Positions 10,396 through 17,529 of a DNA stretch of 42,564 nucleotides are shown here, piece by piece (within the stretch, counting starts at the first letter, position 1; each line of letters starts with the position of its first letter). This DNA is from an uncultured Oscillibacter sp. GTDB taxonomy: Bacteria > Bacillota > Clostridia > Oscillospirales > Oscillospiraceae. Both the position numbers and the translations under genes were made by a program. Location: contig CANPTW010000022.1 of assembly GCA_947577075.1 (NCBI GenBank), positions 1 to 42,564 on the forward strand, given 5' to 3'. Below the pieces are notes generated by a model. It searched no databases and had not been told where the DNA came from. It worked only from the letters and a program-made list of their open reading frames with translations.

Positions 10396-12369
10396 TCAGG
10401 ACGTAGGCCCCGGCCCCGTCAAGGCCAGCGTACCGCCGTTATCGTCCAGCGAAACAGGAACACCCTCGCCGTCACGGGTCAAGGCCCATGCAACAGTCGA
10501 GGGTGTGCCATGCTCCACGGTCAGGCTGATTGCCGCCGCTTCGTCCCCATGGAGTTTATCGGTATCAGCGGTCAGGGAGAGGGTCAGGTTGGGGATGACC
10601 TTGATTGCCACAGGCTCGGAAGAAAACTCCCGGCTCTGGGAATCCTTGACGATAGCTGTCAGGGCATAGTCCCCAGCGCCGTCAAAGGTCAGTGTGCCAC
10701 CCTGGTTTGTGAGAGACACAGCAACATCCTTTCCATCATGGGTCAGCGCCCAGCGGATGGAATCAGGCTTGCCGCCCTCCACCGTCAGGCCGATCTCCGC
10801 CGCCTCGCCGTTATGCACCTTGTCCGCGCTGGCGGTCACAGTAGGGACAATCACTGGAAGAATGGTGATGGTCTGGCTGGCGGTGTACTGCTTCCCGGCA
10901 GCGTCCGTGAGGGTAGCCGTCAGGGTGTACTTGCCCGTCTCGGTCAGCGCCAGGGTGCCGCCGTCTTTGGTGAAACCTTCCGCCATAGGAACGCTGTTCC
11001 CGTCACGGGTCAGCGTCCAGACCACAGAGCCGGTCAGGTCGTTCTTGGTCAGCAGCTTCACATCCTCCGCCCGGTCGGTGTAGCCGTACTCCGGCAGGGA
11101 AAAGGCAATGTCCCCGATGGGCAGGACCTCCACAGTTTTCTCGCAGTAGGCTTTGCCGCCGCTGTTCTCCACGGTGCCGCGCAGCACATACCGCCCGGCC
11201 TCTATGAAGTAGCAGATACCGCCATCCTTGGTGAAGCCATCCGGCATAGAAACGGATTTCCCATCGCGGGTCAACTCCCAGGCGACGGCCTCCGCGCCGG
11301 TGAGGGTGGTTTTCACGGAAATGGAATCCCCCACATACCGATACGCCGGAAGGTCAAAGGCGATTGTGGGCTTGTCGGCCTTGTCGGTGAACAGGACCTT
11401 GTTGCCCTTGTCCATGCCGCTGGGGTAGACGATGGAGCAGCCCTTTTCGGACAGCTCCGCCGCCGCAGCGTCAAAGACCACCTGCACCGGGCCGTCATTC
11501 CGGGGCGTGACTACCCCCGCCACAGTGGATTTGCCGCTGATGCTGACGGTGGAGCCGCCCCACACCACCAGCCGCCCCTTGACGGTGATATTGTTGAGGT
11601 CCAGGGCTTTCTCCCCCAGGCCGTTGGCGAGGATCAGGTCGCTCTCAAACATAGCGTCCTTGATATTCACCGCGCCCCGGACCAGAACGGTGTCCCGGTA
11701 GGTCCCGGTGAGGTCGCCGGAATCGTGGACGCTCTGGAAGATGTTGCACATGATCTGTGCCATCTCCGCACGGGTGATCTGGCCCTTGGGGTTCAAGCGG
11801 CCATCGTTGTAGCCGCTGACATAGCCGCGCTCTACCATGGCAGCAACGCTGTCCGCCGCCCATGCGCCTACCTGGTTCCGGTCCGGGAACCGGGCAAGGG
11901 CGGAGTTACCGGCAGAGGGCAGGCAGATTGTTCGGGCCAGCACCACAATGGCCTGTTCGCGGGTGATGTTGTTCTCCGGCCCCATGCGGCTGCTGGAATA
12001 CCCGGCGAAGGTCCCCATGTGGACCGCCTGGGCAATGTAGTCATAGTGCCAGCTCCCACGGGGAACGTCCGTGTAGCGGGAAATATCGGCGCTCTTGTAA
12101 GTACCGAAAAGCCGGTCGATCATAGCGGCCATCTGTACGCGGGTGAGGTAGCCGTCCGGGTTCAGCTTGTCCCCGGACGTGCCCACCATCACGCCGTTGT
12201 CCACCGCCCAGGTCAGGGCTTCATAGGCCCAATGGCCGTAGGCGTCCCCGTAGTCAGTGATCTTGTTGGCGCTGGCGGCGTGAGCGTTGACAGCCAGCAG
12301 AGTGACCATCATCACCGCCGCCAGAAACAGGGAAAAGAAATGCTTTATGTTGGGAAATTTGATGCTCAT
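10396..12369 (-). CDS. N-terminal fragment: secreted SLH protein with three SLH domains and Ig-like repeats
   Basis: This 657-residue reading frame starts at ATG 12369 behind an AGGAGG-type site. Residues 1-31 are a signal peptide ending AHA. Three SLH domains follow at about 38-90, 95-150 and 160-215, each with W-x-Y or W-A near the start and TRxQ/TRAE at the end. Residues about 220-330 look like a beta-solenoid segment (short repeats around ITVKGRLVVWGG). After that come Ig-like repeats of about 85 residues, each ending in a V-x-P-[VIN] linker. It stops at an out-of-frame TGA within a repeat (GPGPTS end) because of the single-base deletion near 10421. If expressed alone it would still be secreted and wall-bound, with a shortened stalk. 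Confidence 0.8.
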   Translation of the reverse strand: MSIKFPNIKHFFSLFLAAVMMVTLLAVNAHAASANKITDYGDAYGHWAYEALTWAVDNGVMVGTSGDKLNPDGYLTRVQMAAMIDRLFGTYKSADISRYTDVPRGSWHYDYIAQAVHMGTFAGYSSSRMGPENNITREQAIVVLARTICLPSAGNSALARFPDRNQVGAWAADSVAAMVERGYVSGYNDGRLNPKGQITRAEMAQIMCNIFQSVHDSGDLTGTYRDTVLVRGAVNIKDAMFESDLILANGLGEKALDLNNITVKGRLVVWGGSTVSISGKSTVAGVVTPRNDGPVQVVFDAAAAELSEKGCSIVYPSGMDKGNKVLFTDKADKPTIAFDLPAYRYVGDSISVKTTLTGAEAVAWELTRDGKSVSMPDGFTKDGGICYFIEAGRYVLRGTVENSGGKAYCEKTVEVLPIGDIAFSLPEYGYTDRAEDVKLLTKNDLTGSVVWTLTRDGNSVPMAEGFTKDGGTLALTETGKYTLTATLTDAAGKQYTASQTITILPVIVPTVTASADKVHNGEAAEIGLTVEGGKPDSIRWALTHDGKDVAVSLTNQGGTLTFDGAGDYALTAIVKDSQSREFSSEPVAIKVIPNLTLSLTADTDKLHGDEAAAISLTVEHGTPSTVAWALTRDGEGVPVSLDDNGGTLALTGPGPTS

Positions 12370-12455
12370 GCGTCCTCCTTTCAGTTTTGGAATTTTTCGG
12401 GGAATCGCTATGTACTAGGGCGGGACCCGCAGGCGGCGGAGCAGGTGTCGGTGGG

Positions 12456-12797
12456 TCAATCCTTATCGCCTCCCTCCGGGCCGGACGTGGCGAAGTAGGC
12501 TTCAAATTCCCGCTGCTGGGCGGGGGTCAGGGAGGTGAAGTGTTCCCCCTCGAAGCTGCACAGCAGGAAGGTCCCGGCGATAAAGTCCCCGCTGTCCGTG
12601 GAGTTCTCCCGGTTGGGCATCAGGCCCATGTTCTTCCCTTCACCGTTGCAGACCAGCATCACCCGCTGGGGCAGGTAGCACCCGGCCTCAATGGGTCCAC
12701 CCACAATCCGCTGAAAGGCATCCAGCGTGTCCTCAACCCTCGACGGATAGGGAGCCTTGCCGGGTTCCACCACCAGAATGTCGATCTCGTTTGCCAT
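12456..12797 (-). CDS. DUF3846 domain-containing protein
   Basis: The 113-residue protein opens with EIDILVVEPGKAPY and has a GGPIEAGCYLP segment, a VMLVCNGEGK strand and an IAGTFLLC motif. This is the usual layout of DUF3846 proteins, which are typically about 100-120 residues, often sit on Firmicutes conjugative elements and have no known biochemical function. The start at 12797 has GGAGG nine or ten bases upstream. It lies 30 bp after repA and about 85 bp before the SLH surface gene on the same strand, so the three probably form one transcript. The C-terminus is acidic (GPEGGDKD). Confidence 0.85.
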   Translation of the reverse strand: MANEIDILVVEPGKAPYPSRVEDTLDAFQRIVGGPIEAGCYLPQRVMLVCNGEGKNMGLMPNRENSTDSGDFIAGTFLLCSFEGEHFTSLTPAQQREFEAYFATSGPEGGDKD

Positions 12798-12827
12798 ACA
12801 GAAATTTCCTCCTTCGTTTGTCCGGTT

Positions 12828-13832
12828 TTATATTCCAGCGGCATCCTGGGCCAGATCATGGCTGACCAGGGACGCGTAATACTGGCTGATGGTTGTGGGC
12901 GCGTTGTAGAGCGCTGCCAAGGTATATGCTTTGATGTTCTTCACCAGCGTGGTGTTCTGGCTCAAACTGTCCAGAACGTAGGCGATATGCTCATGGTTCA
13001 GCTTCAGGAACCGGCTTTTAACTACGCCGGTGGGCATTTCCTCCCCGGCGATGCGGATGAAGTCACGCCGGGAACAGCAGACCTCCACCATAAGCTCCAC
13101 ATAGCCCTCCAGCGTTTCTTCATCATAGGGATGCTCGGTCAGGAGCAGGTCATAGTCGATATTTTCTTGAATCAGTTCTCTGTACCTATCCATCTCATCC
13201 ATCCTCATGCGCCCCTTGGGTCTGGCACGGGCAGACGGCGCGGGGGTAGGGGGAAGGATGGATAGGTCAGTATCGTTCAGTTCAGTTTTGTTTTTCTCAG
13301 TCTTATTAGTGGCCCCTTTGGGGAAGTCAAGACTGCCCGTTTCGGGAAATGCAGACTTCCCCGTTTGGGAATCCAAGACTTCCTGGGTGGGCGCAGACTT
13401 CCCAAAAGAGGAAGTCTGACCGTCCTCCGGGGGTTGGGGCTTCTCCGGTTCCGGCGCAGGATCGGGGAGCGGCGGCAGGATGAAGTTTTTGACGTAGATC
13501 CGCGTGGGCCGTCCCTGGCCCTGTTTGACACGCTCGATCAGGCCGGTGCCGTCCAGTTCCGCGAACAGCCTGACGGCCTTGTTGTGGCCGCAGTCCATCA
13601 TGCACATGACATTTTCCAGCGTGAAGTAGATGTAGATGCGCTTCTCAATGTCCATCCAGTTATTTTTGACCGACAGGCTCATACGGTCCAGCAGAAGGCC
13701 GTAGAGGACCTTGGCCTCAATGGAAACGCTTTTGTAGCGGGGGTCGGTCAGCAGGGTCTTGGGGATACGGTAAAAGCTGTACTGGTCCGCTTCATTGCCG
13801 TAGTAGTAGTCCAGGTTCAAGTTTGACGGCAT
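12828..13832 (-). CDS. repA: Replication initiator protein A (RepA_N family) of an integrative/conjugative element
   Basis: The chosen start is ATG 13832, preceded by AAAGGAGG with good spacing, giving 334 residues; the frame is open 43 codons further upstream, but that part overlaps two terminator hairpins. Residues about 5-115 match the RepA_N domain: YYYGNEADQYSFYRIPKTLL, then EAKVLYGLLLDRMSLS, then RIYIYFTLENVM, then GLIERVKQGQGRPTRIYVKNF. This winged-helix domain initiates replication of plasmids and excised integrative elements. A low-complexity linker (Pro/Ser/Thr/Glu-rich, residues about 120-215) joins it to a C-terminal helical domain like that called DUF6017 in element-borne RepA proteins. 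Its presence marks the region as an integrative or conjugative element rather than native chromosome. Confidence 0.9.
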   Translation of the reverse strand: MPSNLNLDYYYGNEADQYSFYRIPKTLLTDPRYKSVSIEAKVLYGLLLDRMSLSVKNNWMDIEKRIYIYFTLENVMCMMDCGHNKAVRLFAELDGTGLIERVKQGQGRPTRIYVKNFILPPLPDPAPEPEKPQPPEDGQTSSFGKSAPTQEVLDSQTGKSAFPETGSLDFPKGATNKTEKNKTELNDTDLSILPPTPAPSARARPKGRMRMDEMDRYRELIQENIDYDLLLTEHPYDEETLEGYVELMVEVCCSRRDFIRIAGEEMPTGVVKSRFLKLNHEHIAYVLDSLSQNTTLVKNIKAYTLAALYNAPTTISQYYASLVSHDLAQDAAGI

Positions 13833-13871
13833 GGTGATTGCCTCCTTTGAAATGTGCGGAAAAACAAAAAA

Positions 13872-13907
13872 AGCGCCCCGGTGACTGTTGGTAGTCACCG
13901 GGACGCT
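13872..13907 (-). terminator. Intrinsic-terminator-like hairpin in the repA leader
   Basis: A 15-bp stem (13872-13886 with 13893-13907, one G/T-type mismatch) and a 6-nt loop are followed on the minus strand by a long T-tract (TTTTTTTGTTTTT). It lies only about 40 bases before the repA start, inside the leader rather than after a gene. It would terminate most transcription entering repA from upstream unless it is relieved, so it may act as an attenuator. Confidence 0.7.
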
Positions 13908-13947
13908 CATGCTCTTGCCGCTTGTTGATTTGTCCGTAAACGCAAAA

Positions 13948-13990
13948 AAGCCCACCCGCAACTGATGGTTAGTCAGTTGCGGGTGGGCTT
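13948..13990 (-). terminator. Perfect 18-bp hairpin terminator downstream of the unknown gene at 13999
   Basis: The arms 13948-13965 and 13973-13990 pair perfectly over 18 bp around a 7-nt loop (tggttag). On the minus strand the hairpin is followed by CTTTTTTGCG, and it begins eight bases after the TAA of the gene ending at 13999. It is a convincing intrinsic terminator for that gene. A second hairpin of similar design lies just downstream at 13872-13907. Confidence 0.8.
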
Positions 13991-13998
13991 ATCACTTT

Positions 13999-14697
13999 TT
14001 AAGGTGCTTGTTCATTTTCAATATTGTCAGGACAGTAAACGTATATTCCTTTGATCTGCTCTGCTTGTTCCGGCACAAAACCGGGAGGGGCCATTTTCAG
14101 GTTGGCTACTGCCATAACAGATCGCTTGCGTTGATCTTGAAAAGATGTATAGCTGAAACGATGTTCACCTTCCCGATAGACATAAGTACCCATAACGGGT
14201 TCCCCATGGAATATGGCATATAGTTCAACTGCCTGTTTTTCCGCAATGAACGCGGGTTGGATGTCCTTCTCCAATTCATAGGCCATGTTGTTGATATACC
14301 GGGACATGGCCCGAATATTGCCGCTTTCAAATTCCGGCGCGCCGTCTCCATATCTTCTCGTCATCAGCGCCCATTTCTTTCGCTCGTGAGGACTGTCCAG
14401 CGCAACAAAAAATGCTTTTTTACTCCAATCCTCCGAAAGCAGGTCAAAATAAGCGCAACCAAACATTGGGCCGACGCCAGGGGTATGATGCAAAAAGTAA
14501 ATGCGGTAATTATCCAATATGAACGAGTGGGTAACACTCATTACAAGTTTGCAGAGATTTTGTAGTCCCTTATTGTTCAAGGGATCGTAAAAATCGTCCC
14601 ACCCTGCTTGCGTTGGAATGTAAAGGCTATCCTGGTGAAAAGCCCTTGCCTGAAACATTTCCTTCCATCTGCGGACGGAGATTTTATCCTGTGTCAT
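13999..14697 (-). CDS. Hypothetical protein, 232 residues, coupled to MGAWG-motif gene
   Basis: I do not recognise a family. The protein is soluble, with no signal peptide or membrane segment, and rich in aromatic residues. It has a central stretch LDSPHERKKWALMTRRYGDG and a helical segment around MSRYINNMAYELEKDI, ending in an acidic tail. The ATG at 14697 overlaps the stop of the upstream gene as ATGA, which suggests translational coupling and a shared function. Base composition is visibly more AT-rich than the core genes to the right, consistent with acquired cargo. A perfect terminator follows the stop. A paired cargo role such as toxin-immunity or defence is possible by position only; no motif supports it. 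Confidence 0.75.
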   Translation of the reverse strand: MTQDKISVRRWKEMFQARAFHQDSLYIPTQAGWDDFYDPLNNKGLQNLCKLVMSVTHSFILDNYRIYFLHHTPGVGPMFGCAYFDLLSEDWSKKAFFVALDSPHERKKWALMTRRYGDGAPEFESGNIRAMSRYINNMAYELEKDIQPAFIAEKQAVELYAIFHGEPVMGTYVYREGEHRFSYTSFQDQRKRSVMAVANLKMAPPGFVPEQAEQIKGIYVYCPDNIENEQAP

Positions 14698-15212
14698 AGC
14701 CCCGCCCTCTCATAATGTTCCTCTAGGCTCCGCTGGACGGATTGGATATGCGCCAGCCACTTTTCGCGGTCGCTATCCTCAAACCAGGATTGATACATCT
14801 CATGCTTCGGGACCTGTACCTTCCGAAGTTCTTCCAGAAGAAGCCGCAGATCAGCATCCGTAACGGTAAATTCTTTGATGTGATGCTCAACCGGATTATA
14901 GTTCTTACCAACGTACTCGATAACGGTCAGTTCTCCAGTACGGTAGTAGTCGGCCAGACACTCCGCGATCAAGAGTGCCCCCTCGGTAAAAAGCCGGGGG
15001 AAATTTTCGCTGATGTAGAAGATCAGGTCAGCCGCTGAAGTACCCCGATTTGCCTTTCTGATTTCCTCCAGACCATCCGCTTTTACTATCTCAATGGCCT
15101 CTGCCACACTGAAGGTGGAGAACTCCACCTTTTTCAGATGTTCCTCTACGATTGTCCTCAGCAGGTCCAACCCGCCGTCGCTTTCTCTCATGGTGATACC
15201 CCAAGCTCCCAT
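14694..15212 (-). CDS. MGAWG-motif protein (DUF4259-like), 172 residues
   Basis: The N-terminus MGAWGITMRESDGGLDLL resembles the MGAWG...NDxAxD opening typical of DUF4259-type proteins, a widespread small family of unknown function. The rest is predicted mostly helical, with RGTSAADLIFYI and ALLIAECLADYYRTG and a charged C-terminus (DREKWLAHIQSVQRSLEEHYE). The start at 15212 follows AGGAGG with a short A/T spacer. The gene is the first of a two-gene unit: its TGA overlaps the ATG of the next gene. It is AT-richer than the flanking chromosome. The family assignment rests on the N-terminal motif only. Confidence 0.75.
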   Translation of the reverse strand: MGAWGITMRESDGGLDLLRTIVEEHLKKVEFSTFSVAEAIEIVKADGLEEIRKANRGTSAADLIFYISENFPRLFTEGALLIAECLADYYRTGELTVIEYVGKNYNPVEHHIKEFTVTDADLRLLLEELRKVQVPKHEMYQSWFEDSDREKWLAHIQSVQRSLEEHYERAGL

Positions 15213-15316
15213 TTTTAACCTCCTTGACGGTCTAAAAAATTTGTCCTTTAAGTGCAGCCCTGGTTTTTCACCCCCTCCCGTAGACCCTGGTCAGAGGCCG
15301 TTTTTAGTGGAAAAAG

Positions 15317-15374
15317 AATAAGGACAAACCAGTCAACTCCTTGCAACGCAAGGGTTTTCCGATTTGTCCTTATT
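15317..15374. repeat. Nested inverted repeat at the element boundary
   Basis: A perfect 12-bp inverted repeat (aataaggacaaa at 15317-15328, tttgtccttatt at 15363-15374) encloses a second perfect 6-bp hairpin (ccttgc aac gcaagg, 15339-15353). It ends about ten bases before the integrase remnant becomes readable. The symmetry and position suggest a recombinase or transposase recognition structure or an element end. It is not an obvious terminator, because no T-tract follows. Confidence 0.5.
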
Positions 15375-15383
15375 ATGCCATAA

Positions 15384-15569
15384 GGGCACACATTTGCGGT
15401 CTTGTCCCTCCAGAACGGGGACGATCTAAAAACGGTCCAAGACAATCTCGGCCACGCCACCGCCGCCTTTACTCTGGACGTTTACGGGCACGTTTCGGAG
15501 AAGATGAAGGAGGACAGCGCCGTACGGATGGAGGCTTACATAAAGTCCCTTTGGACCTGTAAGGGGTAA
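15384..15569 (+). pseudogene. Tyrosine recombinase (phage/ICE integrase) C-terminal remnant
   Basis: Reading 15387-15569 on the plus strand gives HTFAVLSLQNGDDLKTVQ, then the LGHATAAFTLDVYGHV block, then a charged tail ending LWTCKG and TAA. The first His fits the HxxR-region context, GHA provides the second catalytic His/Trp position, and VYGHV holds the catalytic Tyr. These are the C-terminal features of element integrases. About 60 residues remain; upstream the frame meets TAA at 15381 and unrelated sequence with the nested inverted repeat. No catalytic Arg-containing N-terminal half is present, so it is a remnant, probably cut by a later insertion or rearrangement. Confidence 0.8.
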
Positions 15570-15642
15570 ACGAAGGGGTATAGCGCCAGCGGGGGAGACA
15601 ACCCCGCAACTTTTTGACGCTGTTTTTTGGAAAAAGGCAAAG

Positions 15643-15672
15643 AAAAACCCCGGAACCTTAACGATTCCGGGG
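15643..15672 (-). terminator. Intrinsic terminator of tRNA-Gln
   Basis: The stem ccccggaa (15648-15655) pairs with ttccgggg (15665-15672) around a 9-nt loop. On the minus strand it is followed by TTTTTC. It begins nine bases after the encoded CCA of the tRNA. Confidence 0.8.
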
Positions 15673-15680
15673 CGTTCTCT

Positions 15681-15754
15681 TGGCAGCGGGTGAAGGATTC
15701 GAACCCTCACATACAGAGTCAGAGTCTGCTGTGCTACCTTTACACAAACCCGCT
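15681..15754 (-). tRNA. tRNA-Gln (anticodon CUG)
   Basis: The minus strand folds as a cloverleaf. The acceptor stem is AGCGGGT/ACCCGCT, the D stem GTGT/GCAC, the anticodon stem GCAGA/TCTGT and the T stem GAGGG/CCTTC with loop TTCGAAT. The anticodon loop CTCTGAC places CTG at 34-36, which reads CAG glutamine codons. The discriminator base is G, as usual for Gln, and the 3' CCA is encoded. A consensus promoter lies just upstream and a terminator just downstream, so it is a single-gene transcript. Its 3' side faces the integrase remnant, a typical integration setting. Confidence 0.93.
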
Positions 15755-15776
15755 GTACTGCCGTAGAACAGATTTC

Positions 15777-15804
15777 ATTATACTGAAAAAACGTGCTTTG
15801 TCAA
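15777..15804 (-). promoter_or_regulatory. Sigma-A-type promoter of tRNA-Gln
   Basis: On the minus strand a perfect TTGACA (15799-15804) and a perfect TATAAT (15777-15782) are separated by 16 bp. The -10 box ends 22 bases before the tRNA 5' end. Confidence 0.85.
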
Positions 15805-15859
15805 GAGGGTTTTCAAATTTTTCCGAAAATTCTTTTTGCCCAAAAATCTGAACGCCGCG

Positions 15860-15888
15860 TTTCTTTCCGGGGGAAAGTATGGTATACT
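15860..15888 (+). promoter_or_regulatory. Possible promoter for the COG2509 oxidoreductase
   Basis: A TATACT box (15883-15888) with the upstream context TATGG lies 17 bp after a weak TTTCTT. It is 33 bases before the ATG at 15922, which has its own GGAGG. Only the -10 is convincing. Confidence 0.4.
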
Positions 15889-15921
15889 GTGGCCATCTTC
15901 CGTTTTGAAAGGAGGCCGCCT

Positions 15922-17529
15922 ATGTTAAAGCTTGAGGGCGTTCGTCTCCCCCCGGGCGGCGGGGCGGCGGAGCTGACCGCCGAGGCCGCCCGGCTGCTGC
16001 GGATTCGGGCGGCGGACGTCCGCTCCGTGCGGGTCCTCCGCCGCAGTGTGGACGCCAGGGAGGGCGTCAGCCTGGCCTACACCCTGGCGGTATCCGCGGA
16101 GAACGAAGCCGCCGTCCTCCGGCGCTGCCGGAGCCGCAAGGTCAGCCGGCTGGAACCGGCGCCGGTTTACCGCCTTCCCTCCCCTCTTCCGCCGCCCGCC
16201 CTGCCTCCCGTTGTGGTGGGGGCGGGCCCGGCGGGCCTCTTTGCCGCCCTGGTTCTGGCCGGAGCGGGCCAGCGGCCCATTCTGCTGGAGCGGGGCCGCC
16301 CTGTGGAGGAGCGCCGGGCGGACGTAAGGCGCTTCTGGGCCTCCGGTGATCTGAACCCGGAGTCCAACGTCCAGTTTGGCGAGGGAGGCGCCGGGGCCTT
16401 TTCCGACGGGAAGCTGAACACCGGCACCCGGGACCCCCGGCATCGGTTCATCCTGGAACAGCTGACCGCCTGCGGCGCGCCGGAGGACATCCTCATCGAC
16501 GCCAAGCCCCATGTGGGGACGGATTATCTCTTTACCGTCCTCCAAAACCTCCGCCGGAAGCTGGCCGCCCTGGGAGCGGATATCCGCTTCGGAACCCGGC
16601 TGACGGACCTTCGAATCGAAGGCGGGGCGCTGACCGCCGTGGAGACTGCGGGCCCGGGGGGCGCGGTCCGGATTCCCTGCGGCGGGGTAATCCTCTGCCC
16701 CGGGCACTCCGCCAGGGACACCTTTGAAATGCTCCTCGCCCGGGGCGTGCCCATGGAAGCCAAGCCCTTCGCCGTGGGGGTTCGGATTGAGCACCGCCAA
16801 TCCGACTGCGACGCCGCCCAGTACCGGCAGTACGCCGGGCATCCGGGCCTCCCCGCCTCCACCTACAAGCTGTCCTGCCATCTGCCGGCCGGGCGGGGGG
16901 TCTTTTCCTTCTGCGTCTGCCCCGGCGGAGAGGTGGTGGCCGCCGCGTCGGAGCGGGACGGCGTGGCCACCAACGGCATGAGCGAGTTCGCCCGGGACCG
17001 GGAAAACATCAACGGAGCCCTGCTGGTCGGCGTCACGCCGGAGGACTTCGGCGGGGCCGGCCCCCTGGCGGGGGTTGCGTTCCAGCGGAAGCTGGAGGCC
17101 GCGGCCTACGCCCTGGGCGGGGGCGGCTACCGGGCCCCCGCCCAGCGGGTAGAGGATTTCCTGGCCCGCCGGCCCTCCCTGGGGCCGGGGAGGGTGCTGC
17201 CCAGCTACCGCCCCGGCGTGACCTGGACGGATCTGCATGAGTGCCTCCCCCCCTTTGTCTCGGCGGCGCTGGAAGAGGCGCTGCCCATCCTGGGGCGGAA
17301 GCTCCGGGGCTATGACAGCCCCGACGCGGTGCTCACCGCCGTGGAGAGCCGCAGCTCCTCCCCCGTCCGCATCCCCCGGGGGCCGGACGGCCGGTCCGGA
17401 ATCCGGGGACTGTACCCCTGCGGCGAGGGGGCGGGCTACGCCGGGGGCATTCTCTCCGCCGCCGCCGACGGCATGCGCTGCGCCGAGGCCCTGCTGGCCC
17501 ATCAACAACAAGGAGACGATCTGCCATGA
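15922..17529 (+). CDS. FAD-dependent oxidoreductase, COG2509 type
   Basis: The 535-residue protein starts at ATG 15922, behind AAAGGAGG; an upstream in-frame extension overlaps the promoter region and was not used. Residues 1-90 form the small N-terminal domain typical of this family (MLKLEGVRLPP...). A dinucleotide-binding motif VVVGAGPAGLFAAL lies near residue 97, with LLERG at its second strand. Further motifs are NVQFGEGGAGAFSDGKLNTG, GHSARDTFEML and the C-terminal FAD-contacting GLYPCGEGAGYAGGILSAA. Length and motif order match the uncharacterised FAD-dependent dehydrogenases of COG2509; the substrate is unknown. It overlaps the next gene by four bases, suggesting a shared transcript. 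Confidence 0.88.
   Translation: MLKLEGVRLPPGGGAAELTAEAARLLRIRAADVRSVRVLRRSVDAREGVSLAYTLAVSAENEAAVLRRCRSRKVSRLEPAPVYRLPSPLPPPALPPVVVGAGPAGLFAALVLAGAGQRPILLERGRPVEERRADVRRFWASGDLNPESNVQFGEGGAGAFSDGKLNTGTRDPRHRFILEQLTACGAPEDILIDAKPHVGTDYLFTVLQNLRRKLAALGADIRFGTRLTDLRIEGGALTAVETAGPGGAVRIPCGGVILCPGHSARDTFEMLLARGVPMEAKPFAVGVRIEHRQSDCDAAQYRQYAGHPGLPASTYKLSCHLPAGRGVFSFCVCPGGEVVAAASERDGVATNGMSEFARDRENINGALLVGVTPEDFGGAGPLAGVAFQRKLEAAAYALGGGGYRAPAQRVEDFLARRPSLGPGRVLPSYRPGVTWTDLHECLPPFVSAALEEALPILGRKLRGYDSPDAVLTAVESRSSSPVRIPRGPDGRSGIRGLYPCGEGAGYAGGILSAAADGMRCAEALLAHQQQGDDLP

Larger units (their letters stand above)
6539..12369 (-). pseudogene. SLH/Ig-like repeat surface protein, disrupted by a 1-base deletion and an in-frame TGA
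   Basis: Three collinear pieces (12369-10396, 10345-10082, 10075-6539) read as one protein of about 1943 residues if one base is restored and one TGA is read through. The length agrees: 5831 nt plus one is divisible by three. Frame is lost near 10421, where the plus strand has gtcaaggcc; the sister repeat at about 10680 has gtcaaaggt, and restoring an A returns the repeat motif DGAGxY. The second lesion is TGA at 10082-10084, where neighbouring repeats have Tyr-Pro-Val linkers; three codons differ there (TGA GAC ACC), so it is not a single substitution. Ig-like repeats continue uninterrupted on both sides. This could be a real decaying gene, a strain-specific loss, or an assembly error. The pieces are described separately below. 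Confidence 0.7.

Noticed and set aside
6593-12498. Long plus-strand open frames opposite the first adhesin
   Set aside because: Same composition effect of GC-rich repeats; the minus-strand reading has the domains and gene signals.
13833-13961. N-terminal extension of RepA by 43 codons
   Set aside because: It would translate through both terminator hairpins, and the ATG at 13832 has an ideal AAAGGAGG and begins the conserved domain.
15213-15316. Promoter or riboswitch upstream of the MGAWG gene
   Set aside because: The stretch has T-rich parts but no pair of hexamers at usable spacing and no recognised riboswitch fold.
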